This document shows, piece by piece, positions 8,106 to 20,300 of a DNA stretch of 64,000 nt (positions are counted from its first letter, which is position 1; every line of letters begins with the position of its first letter). The notes beneath the pieces were generated by a model that worked only from the letters and a program-made list of their open reading frames with translations, did no database searches and was not told the DNA's origin. Source of the stretch: Myxococcales bacterium (GTDB lineage Bacteria > Myxococcota_A > UBA796 > GCA-2862545); contig JAHQVJ010000178.1 in NCBI GenBank assembly GCA_019634415.1, positions 1-64,000 on the forward strand, written 5' to 3'. The position numbers and the translations under genes were made by a program.

Positions 8106-8396
8106 GGGTCTCCTCCGGTGAAGGTCAGCCCATAGCCTGATGGCTTGTGTGGCGCGTGCCCTTTTCGGTAGACGCTCCAGAGCCGTGGCTGGACACATCC
8201 GAGACGGTCATTCGACGGTGCAGGGAGGCACACGTCTGTGACATTTGCACGAATGTTTTCGGGGTGTCTCGGGAACGTAGAATCGAATTCGGTTTTCTGT
8301 GGATGCGTTGAGCTGTTTCGATTGTGCAATTCCCACGCACGTCCCTCCATGCGATGGTCGAGGCGTTGGTTTTCTTGAAGTTGGTTTGGAGCGTTT
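8106..8396. promoter_or_regulatory. AT-richer divergent region between ychF and the RHS gene
   Basis: This 291-nt gap separates two divergently transcribed genes and must hold promoters for both. It is noticeably less GC-rich than its surroundings from about 8230 to 8395 (for example GAATTCGGTTTTC and GGTTTTCTTGAAG). GGAG at about 8387-8390 sits 6 nt before the ATG at 8397 and is the likely ribosome binding site. Several TTGAnn hexamers occur but none has a convincing -10 at 16-18 nt, so no promoter is called. Short open frames in the gap have no recognisable content. Confidence 0.4.
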
Positions 8397-11300
8397 ATGG
8401 GACAGACACCCTCGTGGGGTCTGGTGTGCCTAGCGGCCGTGTCGTGGCTGTCATGCAACGAAGCAGACCCCCCTCTACTCGTCGTGGAGCATGCGGAGGA
8501 GGATCCGCTGCTGCGGACCGCCGTGGATGGTACGGCGGACACCATGGCCGGAGTGCCCGACTGTGCGGACGGCGTAATCGACGCCGCTGGCGTGTACGTC
8601 GGCTCGCTGGCTGGAGCAGGCGACCACGTGTCGCCCCACGGATGCCAGGACGCGGGGGGCGAGGATGCAGTCCTGTTCTTCGCACCGCCCCACGACGGGG
8701 AGTTCCTGGTGCTCGTGCACGCGAGCGACGTACCGGTTCAGGTGTTCGCCTTGGACGGGTGCCAGGGAGCCGAGCTGGTCTGCATGGACCAGCCCAGCGG
8801 ATCGGATCCGCTACGTCTGTCACTGACCGCCGACGATCCCGTGTTGCTCGCCGTGGACGGCGACACGCGAGGTACCGACGGGGCCTTCGAGTTGCGCGTG
8901 GTGCCCCTGCAGAGCCAAGACGCGACCTGCGATGACGGGATCGACTCCGATCTCGATGGCGCGGTGGACTGTGCTGACGAGGACTGTGCCCACGACGAGG
9001 CGTGTGGTGATCTATGCCCTGAGCTCGTTGCCGATGGGGACCTCCCGCTTCGCGTGACGGGGAACACGACGGGCAGCTTGGATCCCGAGGTTGAATCCTG
9101 CGGCCTCGCGGGGCCGACGGCCACCGTCGCGTTCACTGCGGACGAGGAAGGCACCTACACGTTCCACCTTGGAGACCCCACCTCCTTCTCGCTGGCGCTC
9201 CACGAAGCGTGCGGAGCACCTGCCACCAGCTGCCAGCCGTCGGGGCCTGGTTCTGCCTTCTTGGAGCGCGAGCTGCTGGCGGGCCAGACCGTGATTGCTG
9301 CCGTGACGAGCGTCGATCCGAAGGGGGCGCCGTTCGAGCTCTTCGTCGAGCGTGCCGACCGCGAGATCTGCGACAACAGTCTGGACGACGATGCGGACGG
9401 CGCGTTGGACTGTGCGGATCGATCCTGCACCTTCGACCCGGCCTGCCCAGAGACCTGCGACGACGGCATCGACGACGACGGTGACGGTGACGTGGACTGT
9501 GTGGATGCACGCTGCCACACGCACGAGTCCTGCTCGGAGACCTGCGACGACGGCATCGACAACAACGGCGACTGCCAGGTCGACTGCGCCGATGCGCGGT
9601 GTGCGAACCTGAGCGAGTGCGCGTCCACGTGCCTGGATGCCGAGCAGGTGGTCTCGGTGCCGCGCCGGGTGGTGGGGTCGCTGGCTGCCCTCGGTGACGA
9701 GCACGCCCTGTCGTGCTCGCTCGGAGGCGGAGCCGACTTCGCGGTGCCGTTCACGGCTCCGGCGGATGGCACCTACGTGTTCGACGCCGCCGAGTCTGGC
9801 TTCAGCGCCGCCATCGCGCTGTACGACACCTGCGGGGGACGGGAGCTCGGCTGTAGTGCATCGGGCGTGGGCCAGCAAGGCCATGCCGGCCAGGTCGTGG
9901 TCGAGCTGTCTGCCGGAGAGTCCGTGATCGTTGCCATCGACCACGTGTGGGACCTGGCCCAGACCGGCACCTGTGGCGTGGAGCCCGCGCTGATCGAGGT
10001 GGCCGCATCCGACGAGGTGGTGCTGAACATCAGCGAGCTCACGGAGCGAGAGACCGCCTGTGGGGGCTGGCGCGACACCGATGCCGATGGCCTGCTGGGA
10101 TGTGCCGATCCCGACTGTGCCGACCACACGCGCTGCCTAGCCCTCGAGGACGAGCCGGCTGCCATCGAGAGCGAAGATCCCGTGTGCATGGAGCGAGGGG
10201 ACTGCACTCCCTCTGAGCGAGTCCCGGCGCGCTTGTCTCGCTCCACGTCTCCCGTCTTCGCACAGTCCGTCTGGCCGGAGGACCGCGCGGCGCCCGCCGG
10301 TCCGCTCCCCATGATGATGCCTCCTGGAGGAGGGGGACTACCCGACCCCAACGACACGCCCACCCCTCCGCCCACCGGCACCTTGATGGTGAAGACCTCC
10401 GGGTGGAGCCCGGACCGGCCCGCGGGTGAGCCGCGCGACCCCGTGGTGGCGAACACCGGTCTGCACATGGGCGGCTACCCCGACTCCGTCGAGATCGAGG
10501 TGCCCCCTGCGCCCAACGACACGGTGCCGTCGTTGGCCATCGTGCACGATCATCGGTCCCGGGACTCGGGGCTGGGCGTGGGCTTCTACCTGTCCCACGA
10601 AGCCGCCATCTCGAGGCAGAGTCGGGATGGGGGACCCCCGAACCAGACCGCCGAGGATCGGTACCTGCTGGGCGGAAGCCAGCTGTGGAACACCGATCGT
10701 GGCTGGGAGCCGCAGCGCCAGGATGGGCGGGTCCTGATCTACGACGAGCCCAGCAACACGTGGACCGCCTACCTGCCTGATGGAAGCACCCTGATCTACG
10801 GCACCATCGGAGGCGTGACTGGGGATCACGCCACGGTGCTCCTAAGCCAGGCCGACGGGCGCTCCAAGGAGGACGTGCTCGGACCCCTCGACGCTGCACA
10901 GGACACTTTCTACCACCCAGACCACGAGCTGTGCCCTCGTGACGACACGCTCTGCAACACGGTGCGGTGGTTGCCGTCTCTGCGTACGGACCCCTTCGGT
11001 CTGCAGATCATCTACGACTACGAGGTGGGGCCCGCGGTGTCGGGGGCACCCGTCGATGCCGACTACTGGTTCTCCGACAGCCGTCACCACCGGCTCCGGG
11101 AGATCCGGTACGGGATGCCCAAGAACACACCGCGGGAGAAGATCCTCTTCTCCTACGGACCACATCCCAACCCCACGATGAGCGTGTCGTCGGGCACGCC
11201 CACTTTCTTGACGGAGCGCCTGACGGACATCGAGGTCACCTCGGCTGGCCTGCCCGTCTCCCACTACCAGTTGACCTATCTCGACGAGGACGGAACGGGC

Positions 11301-14300
11301 ACGGACTACAAGGGCTCCTATCTGTGGCGGATCACGCGACTGGGATCGGCAGGCGAGGAGCGCGTGGAGCGCGAGTACACCTACGCCTTCGACGCACCCA
11401 GCTTTTCGGCCCCCGTCGACGTCACCGAGTACTTCGACTTCGGGGACATGGACTTGGTCGACGACGGGGTGACCCACGGATGGAACAACGCCACCGACAG
11501 CGTGATGATCCTGCCCCTGAAGCTGAACCGAGACGGTCGTGCCGACGTGGCCATGACCCGCGTGTTCTGCGACGACGGTGGTCAGGGCTGCGTGGTGAAG
11601 ACGCTGAAGCGCGTGTACCAGGAGGACGAGAGCTTCGCAGGTACCACCGACACTGATCGATGGCCCTTTCCCTTCTCGGCCACGACCTTCAACGGCAACA
11701 ACGGCAAGGGAATCGCCTTCGAGATCCTCGATCTGAACGCAGACGGCTTCAGCGAGATCCTCGACGAGGACGGCAACGACGTCACTCGCTACGATCCCTA
11801 CGAAGACGACTTCGACACCGACGACTTCGGGATCGGATCGGACATCTGGAAAGCGGGACGCTTCGCCGACGTGAACGGCGACGGATGCGTGGACTTCGTG
11901 GAGTTTCCCGACGGGCCGCCCTGGGACTGGAGCTGGTACCGCAACAGCTGTGTGGCTCCCTACTTCGACGACACCGATCCCCGGCCGTTCAGCTGGGACG
12001 ATGCTGGAGAGGCGGACTGGGAGGCCGAGGCGGAAGTCTCGCTGGGCGGGTGGCCCTTCCATGTGGATCCCGAAGGTGACAACTTCCAGATCCGCTTCAC
12101 TGACGTGAACGGAGACGGGATCACCGACGTGGCAGTGGCGCTCTTCACGGAGTGGCGCCGACACGTGGACTGTCCTGCCGACCTCGACAGCAACCAGTGT
12201 CGCTGGGTGCCCAGTGACGACACCGTCGCGTTCTCCCGGTTGTACTGGGGCGACGGCTACGGTGCCTTCTTCGACAGCGGGCTCGAGGTGGGGGCTCCCT
12301 TCTTCATGGAGGTGCCCCGGAACTCGGGGCCCGATCGCGATCGCACCATCTCCAGCCACTTCTCGGTGCGCAGCGACATCGACGGTGCCCAGATGTTGGT
12401 GGCCAGTGCCGACAGCCGCACCGACGGTGGGGGGCTCGAGATCAAGGGCTCCCACTTCCGAGGGGTGGTGGACGGCTTCTCGCTGCAGACGTACCAAGCC
12501 ACCTACAAGGAGAACGTCGACCCACAGCCTCCCGAGTTCGAGGAGTACGGTCCCGACAACCTCGTGTCCTATCGAGGACCGCACGAGATCGACTTCCCGC
12601 TCGACACCACGACCGTCGGGGACAGCTGCTTCATGGATGGCAGCAACGTCGCCATGGCCGACTTCGACGGGGACGGGTTTGCCGACATCCTCGAGGTGCA
12701 GACCGACGCCGACACGCCTGCGAACCCCGGTGACTCGAGCTGGGGTCAGAGCACCACCTGTGGCACGCCGTTCTGTGTGCTCCTGCACCGCTCCACCCTC
12801 GCCAACGCCCGAGGACGGCTGGTGGGGGTCAAGCGGTGGTCCGGCGGAGAGGTGAGGCTCACCTGGGGCAGCTCTGCGGGCTTCGATCAGGACAACGAGG
12901 ACCTGCCGCGCTCGGTGGCGGTGCTGTCGAAGGTGCAGGGCCCCGAGGGCGACGTGGAGATCCGATACGGTCGGGGAGGCAGTAGCCCTGAGGGCTTCGC
13001 TGGCTTCGGCGTGGTGGAGCGCAAGCGCCACGGGGCCATCGACAGCTTCGGATTCTACACCACGCCGATGCTGCGGGGAAGTCCGCTGTGGTCGGCGCGC
13101 TATCGGCTGAACGGAACCCTGGAGCGTGCAGACGTGCACGTGTACGGGGAGGCCGTGAACCAGCTGGGCCTGAGCCTCAACTATTGGGGAGAAGGAGACA
13201 ACTACGACCCTGCGACGGGGATCCTCTACCCGCTGCACCTGGCGCGCTTCAATCCCCTGATCCAGACCTGTGTGTACGAGCATGGTCCCACGGATCAGAT
13301 CGAGCTGGACTCGCTGCTGGAGTACTGTCACCGCATGGGGCAGGCGCCGTCGCAGTCGGCCTCTCGGTCCTCCATCTACGCGGTCTCGGGGATCTGGCGC
13401 TACCCGACACGGTTCGGCGGAGGCTCACCCGTGGGGGTGCTCGCCAAGGACGCGTGGGAGGAGCCCTGGGAAGTCTTGACCCACACGAGCCTCGAGCAGG
13501 TCGGGGTCGCGGACCTGTACCAGCTCGCGCCGCAGCCGGGCTGGCCTCCCGGCCCCCCGCCGGTCATGCCCGATCTTCGCTGGGCCCGTCCGCCGGACGT
13601 GGCCGTGCCTCCTGCCCTGGGCCTCACCGAGTACGAGAGCCACCGGGTCGCCGCAGCGCAGATGTCGACCGGATCGGCCTTCGTGACCCAGTACACGTTC
13701 GATCCGACCACCCAGCGACAGACCCAGAAGATCGAGTATCGGGATCATGCCACCGATCTGGACGACCGCACTACCGAGTACACTTGGGTGGATCTCCTCA
13801 GTCAGCCAGCGCTGGCCCGTGTCGTCGAGACGAGCACGGTGCTGGGGTCCCCCGGTCTGCCGAGCTATCCCGGAGATCAGATCGGTCGCACCGAGGTGGT
13901 CTCGTGGTCCACGCACGGCTTCGATCGGGCGGATCTGCGGACCGATTGTGGGGGCGTCGACGACACGGGGACGGAGTGGTGCACCACCACGTCGGCCTCC
14001 TGGTACGACTTCGGTCAGCTCGAGGAGCAGACGCTCACGCTGTCGGATGGCACGGAGCGCTCGAAGCAGTTCGGCGTCGTGGACTACTGCCGGTCACACA
14101 CCGAGACCAACGCCCTGGGTGAGATCCGAACCCTCACGTTCGATCAGCGCTGCGCCAACACCCTAGACAGCTTCCGCGGCGGGAGCACCACCACGCAGCA
14201 CGACTGGCTGGGCCGCGTCGAGGTCCGGTCGGTGGATCCCGGGACGCATCCCGACGGAACCGCGCTGCCCGTGCAGCGGGAGACCTTCACCTACCTCGAC

Positions 14301-17300
14301 GCCGTCCCTGGTAACGAGGTGGTCGACGACGACTTCACGTTGCCGCGACGGACGATGCGCGACGACTTCGGCAAGCTCACTCGTACCTTCACGGACGAGT
14401 GGGACCGGACCACCCTGGTGGAGGAGTGCGTCGCTACGGCGGGCGACGCCTGTGACACGAGCCACCCCATCCGCAAGAGGTGGACGGGCTACTCCACTGA
14501 CGGCAAGGAGATCGCCAAGTCCCAGGGCTGGTTCGATGGGGACATCGCGGTGGCGAGCCGCGTGACCCGGGATGGCTACGGCCGCGTGATCATGAACCAG
14601 AAGCCGGCGTCGAACGACGACGCCGCGGTCACCTGGGACACGGTCTACACCTACGTGCTTCCCCACCGAGACGTCGTGGTGGACGTGGTCGATGCCACGC
14701 TGCAGCGATTCGTGGACGTGGACGACTGGTCCACGCTGCACCGCGAGTCCTTCGTGGACGGAGTGCAGACCTCCCTGATGGAGCTCGACGCCCAGGGCCT
14801 CGCGGAGCGCATCGAGGAAGACGGGGTCGCGAGGCTGCAGGCCTTCGATCCCTGGGGCCGGCTGGCGGAGGTGCGCCACGAGGCGGACGCGTTTGTGGTG
14901 GACGAGTCGGATCAGCTCGTGCCGAGCTCGCACGTCGAGACGTTCACCTACAACGATGCTGGTGAGCTCATCGAGCACGTCCGGGCGGACGGGGCCAAGG
15001 ACGTGCACGACTTCGATGCCCTGGGCCGGCGCGTGAGCAGCGCGCTGTGGCAGCAGGTCGCTGTGGGCACGTGGGCGCCCTGGACCACGCTCGAGACCGT
15101 CGCCTATGCGACGGGTGCGCAGGGGCACCTGCAGACCACCACCACCACACAGCGTGGCACGACCTGGCAGGAGCTGACCACCGACCACCTCGGCCGTGTC
15201 CTCAAGGAGGTCGACCACTTCGACCACGAGACGAACCGGGTGCCCTTGGGCGCCTGGCCGGCCGGGAGTGGGGGCACGCGCCTGCAGATCCGGACCGATC
15301 ACGGCTCCTTCACGGAGACCAGCTACGAGAATCACGACGTGTTCGGGCACCTGGTGCAGACCGAGTCTCCCAAGGAGGGGACGACCACCAATACCTACGA
15401 CGGCCAAGGCAACCTGCTCAAGACCGTGAATGCAGACGGCGTGACCACGGCCTACGACTACGCGCACGACGGCACGCTGCTCGCCACCAAGCTCGGCAGC
15501 TGGACGCTGGAGGAGCGCACCTTCGACGAGCTGGGTCGCATGGTGACCGAGGCGTCGTCGGAGGGCACCAAGACCTTCACCTACGACTTCCTCGACCGGG
15601 TGACGCGGGAGGTGCTCGGCGATCCGGCGACGCCCACCATCGAGCGGACGTGGACCTACGACGGTGTGTCGGAGCGGGTGCTCACGGAGTCGGTGATGCC
15701 GACCTCGTCGGGAACGAGCACCTGGAACCACACCTACGACGCCTGGGGACGTCTGCGGACCACCACCGATCCCCTCGGCCACGTCTCCGAGGTCCAGCAC
15801 GATCTGCTCGGGCGCGTTCGCGTGGATGTCGACGAGGAGGGGTACCAGCGAATCACTCGATACGATCTCACGGGCTCACCCGTCTACGAGGAGGCCCTGG
15901 GCTCCGACGTCACGACCACGTCGTACATCTACTACCCACACCTGTCGGGTCCGTTCTCGACCATCTTCGAGGGGTTGCGGGCCACTGTGGCCACGGATGG
16001 CGAGGGCGTGGTCACCACCACGTACGAGGACGGTCTGGGGCGCCTGGTCTCCGAGCTCCGGGGAGACGGCTCCAAGCTGCAGCGTAGCTACGACGGGCTG
16101 TACGTGTCGCAGGAGCAGATCGTCGCGAGCGACGGAACGGTCTTGCAGCAGACGGACTACGATTACGATTCAGACGGCAACCTCGACAGCATCACTGGGC
16201 CACACGATCCGGCAGACACGGGGACCAAGCCCGTTCGCACATTCGGCTGGACGCCAGGGGGGCAGCGTGACTGGGTTGAGGCCTCGGGTGAGCGCACGGA
16301 CTTCGGCTACGGAGCCACGGACGGGCTCCTCGCCACCGAGACGTATGCCGGGCTCGTGCGTGAGATCACCTACGCCACAGCGCCATCGGGCACGGGCTAC
16401 TACGCCTGGTCCGAGTCGCTCATGCCCACCTCGGGCACGGGCGACGTGCGCCTGATCATCTACGGCGTGGACGACCACGGGCGAGTGGAACAGGTCGACT
16501 TCACCGCACCGGGTGAGTCCGTCACGCGAACGTATTCTGGCTTCGACGCCTTCGGGCATCCCGCGGCCACGTCCGCCGAGACCACCGCGCCGGGTGGGGC
16601 GACCGATCTGGTGGAGACCACGTTCGTCTACGACGGTGTGGGCCGGATGGTGCAGCGCGGCCTCGAGGTGAACAGCGGGGGCTCCGACGTCACCCAGATC
16701 GGCTACCACGCCAACGGGGCCGTGGCCTGGCTCGAAGGGCCCTCGGGGGTCCGGGTCGAGTACGACTACGGGGCCACCTTCGACCACGAGGTGGACCAGG
16801 TGGTGCAAGGAACCACCACCCTGTTCGAGGTCACGGACCGGGACGGCGTGGGTCGGGTGACCGAGGTCCTCCGACACTTCGGCGGCACGGGCTCCGTGGT
16901 GACCCAGTCCTACGACGACATGGGGCGCCTGAGTCGACGCGACGAGGTGGTGAACGGCGTGCTCCAGAAGGAGTATGTGCCCACCCACGACCCGCTCGGG
17001 CAGCTCACCGATGTGGTCCAGGTGCACTACGGCACCACCTACGAGGAAGCCTACACCTACGACGGAAATGGATATCTCACCTCCGAGGAGCACACCGACG
17101 CTGGGGTGAACACCGCGACCTTCACCTACGTGGTGGACGCGGCGGGCAAGCGCACCTCCACCACCGAGGACCTGGCAGGGGCCGTCACCACCGCTGCTGT
17201 GACCTACAACGCCGAGGGTCTGATCGACGAGGTGGGTGGAAATTCCGTCACCTACGACGACTGGTGGGGGGTGACCGCCAACCACGATGGCACCACGTTC

Positions 17301-20300
17301 GTACGGGATGCCACTGGGGCCGTACGCGAGAGCACCGCCAACGGGGTCACCGTGCGGTACATCCGCGACGCGCAGGGACTGCCCGTCGCGCGCGACGAGG
17401 CGGGGGCGGTGCGGGTGACCCATTGGGACCCCGCGAACCCAGGGCTGTCGCCGGTCGAGGAGGAGCTTCCGAGCTCCGAGACGCTGGTGTTCGCCGAGGG
17501 ACCGAGTGGCACCCAGCGCCTGCTGTTCGATGCCTCGGGCACGCTCACGCAGTCCGTGACCAAGGATCCGAACGCGATGCGCAGCAGCATCGCCGAGGAC
17601 GACGTGCGGGTGGAGGTGGGCAGCGCCTTCGGCATGCATGCAGGGGCTCGTCCGCTGGCAGATGACATCCTCGCCTTCGGAGGCATGCAGACGCTGCCAG
17701 GCAGCGACTCGCTGCACGTGGCCCGTCATCGTGTGCTGGACGGCGCGACGGGGCAGTTCCTGTCCCTCGATCCCTACGGGCTGATGGGCGGCGCGTACCG
17801 CACCGTGTTCGCGAAGGCGAACCCCTTGAAGTACTCGGACGCCATGGGGCTGGCCCCGGACTGTGAGGATCCGGGGGAGCTGGATCTGCCCAGCGGGAAC
17901 TACAACCTCCCCACCACGCCCTACGAGATTCCGCCGGCCCAGCTCGAGACTTCGGGAGCCAGCGACCTGGGGAACATGGGCTCCATGGGGCCCTCGGTGG
18001 GCGATGTGGCGAGCGCCACCTTCGTGAGCATCCAGATGAACACGGCGCCGATGTCGCCCGTGGTGGGCTGCATGCTGGGCGAGGGAGAGGCGTGTGCGGG
18101 GCCTGCGGGGTCCGACGAGGGCTCCACCTGGAAGGACAACCGGTCCAAGCGACGCAAGAAGCGAAGGAATCGTCCCACGCGGCGCCAGCGAAGGGAAGCC
18201 AAGCACAATGCTCACAACCTTCCCGGAAATCTGGAGGAGTTGGAAGCTGCGGTCAACGACGGTCAGCTGACCGCGCAGCAGATCCAAGACGCGATCTCCC
18301 AGATGATCGACTACGGAGATCGCAAGAGCAAGCGCCTCGCAAAGCAGCTTCTGACGAATATGTGGCTCGGCGCGAAGCAGGGATTCTGGGAGGACATGAC
18401 GGCTATCAGCCGGATCCAGGACTTCTTCAAGAAGCTGGACGTCAACAGCCTGAAGCAGGCGTGGCGGACCTTGAAGCAGGAGTCGCAGAAGCCCGAATTC
18501 TGGACGGATCTGCTGATGGACATCACCGGCTTGAATGACGCCAAGCAGTTCCTGAAGGACGTGGTCACGGCGCTCGATCCTAAGGCCAGCAAGGAGGCGC
18601 GCAAGGCTGCTGGAATGGCGCTGGGGAAGGTGGCCTACGGAACTCTGAAGGACGTGGCGGTGACTGGAGCCACGGCGGGTGCGGGTCTCGTTACTCGCAA
18701 GGCTGCCGGGAAGGTGGCCCAGAAGGCCATGGAGCTAGCGCGGAAGGGCTGCAAGGGACGATGCTTCGTCGCGGGCACCCAGGTGGTGACACCCAGTGGG
18801 GCAAGAGCCATCGAGCAGCTCGAGCCCGCGGATCTCGTAGTTGCTGCACAGACGACCGCGAAGCCAACGGCGTGGCAGGTGTTGTCTCCCGACCCCGAAC
18901 CGCCCGTCGCGGTGTGTCGCGTGGCGCGGCGGTGGCGTGCTGCAGCGGTGATGCCCGCCATGTTGCTGGCCGCTTGTGGCCTGCAGGCTCCGGATCTCCC
19001 GATGCCAGGGGAGGAGGTCGAGGTCTTCCAGCCCCGCTCCGGAACCTGGACATGGCAGGATGGGGCGGAGCTCGAGCCAGGGGATACCTACCTGAACGAT
19101 GGGCACCTGATGCGGCGTACGGCCGACGCCGCCGAGGATCTCGGACGAGCCCGTCGCGCAGATCTGGGGACGGCGCTCGCCGCCTGGATGTCGGGCGCGG
19201 TGCTCCAGGCGCCGCGAGGAGACGACTGGGTCTGGGCGCTCGGCGAGGAAGGCGGCCTGGTCCGGGCGGATGCGCTGGCGCCAGGGGACCGCTTCGCCTA
19301 CGCGGGCCGCGTGTTCGACACCCAGGGCACCGACGCGGGGGCGGTGGAACTCCGGGCGACCATCGATGTGGTCTCCGTGGTGGAGCGGACGTGGCAGCGT
19401 ACGGCGCCGGCGGTGATCGACGCCCGCGTCTCCTACGAGACGGGCCGCACCGACACGATCTCGGCCACCGCAGAGCACCCGTTCTATGTGGACGGCGCCT
19501 GGTTGCCTCTCGGCGATGTCCAGCCAGGTGCGGAGCTGACCTTGCTGGGCGGTGGACACGCCCACCTGTTGGACAAGACGGTCTCGACGGGAGCCGTGGA
19601 CGTCTTCAACGTCACGGTTCGCGGGCTGCACAACTACTACGTTCGCGCCGCGGGCAGTCCCGCTGACGGGTTGCTCGTCCACAACACGGACTGCGACTGG
19701 ACGTTGCGCTTCCCCGCCGAAGAGCGCACGCTCAACCTGCCCGAGGGATTCGGGCAGTGTTTCGTGGCGGGCACGGAGGTGATCGAACCCTTGGGGCAGC
19801 GCAGCATCGAGACCGTGGCCGTGGGTGAGCGCGTCGTCGCGCGGAGGGTCGGCGCGGATGCCGACCGGTCGTGGCGAGAGCACCGCAGCTGGGTCGAGGT
19901 GGCCAGCGCTGCTCGGCCGCGCGTCCAGGGCTCGACGGACGAGCTGCCTTCGTCGGACGAGTGGGTCCAGCGCTACGATCCCCGTACCGGCACGTGGGTA
20001 GACGTCGAGGGGAGTCGGCTCGGACTCGGTGATATGTACCTGGAGAACGAGCGCCTGCATCGGGTGGGAGATCGTGGCGCCAGGACACTCGGCAGGGTGT
20101 CCCACAGCGACTTGGTGGGAGCCGACGCAACGTGGAGCGGTGAGGTCCTCGACTGGCAGCCCACCGCCAGCAGCTGGGTCTTGGTGCTCGGCACCGCCCC
20201 GGACGCCGGGCATCGACGATTGGCCGAGGTCGAGGTGGGAGAGCGCTTCGCCTTCGATGGCGTCGTGTACGAAACCGCTGACGCGGATCATGACGGAGAC

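Noticed and set aside
16170..18287. A long minus-strand open frame (705 codons) inside the RHS gene, and similar long antisense frames at 10842-13331 and 18735-20645
   Set aside because: They lie antisense to a recognisable protein with domain motifs throughout. GC-rich DNA gives long open shadow frames, and their translations have no family-like motifs.
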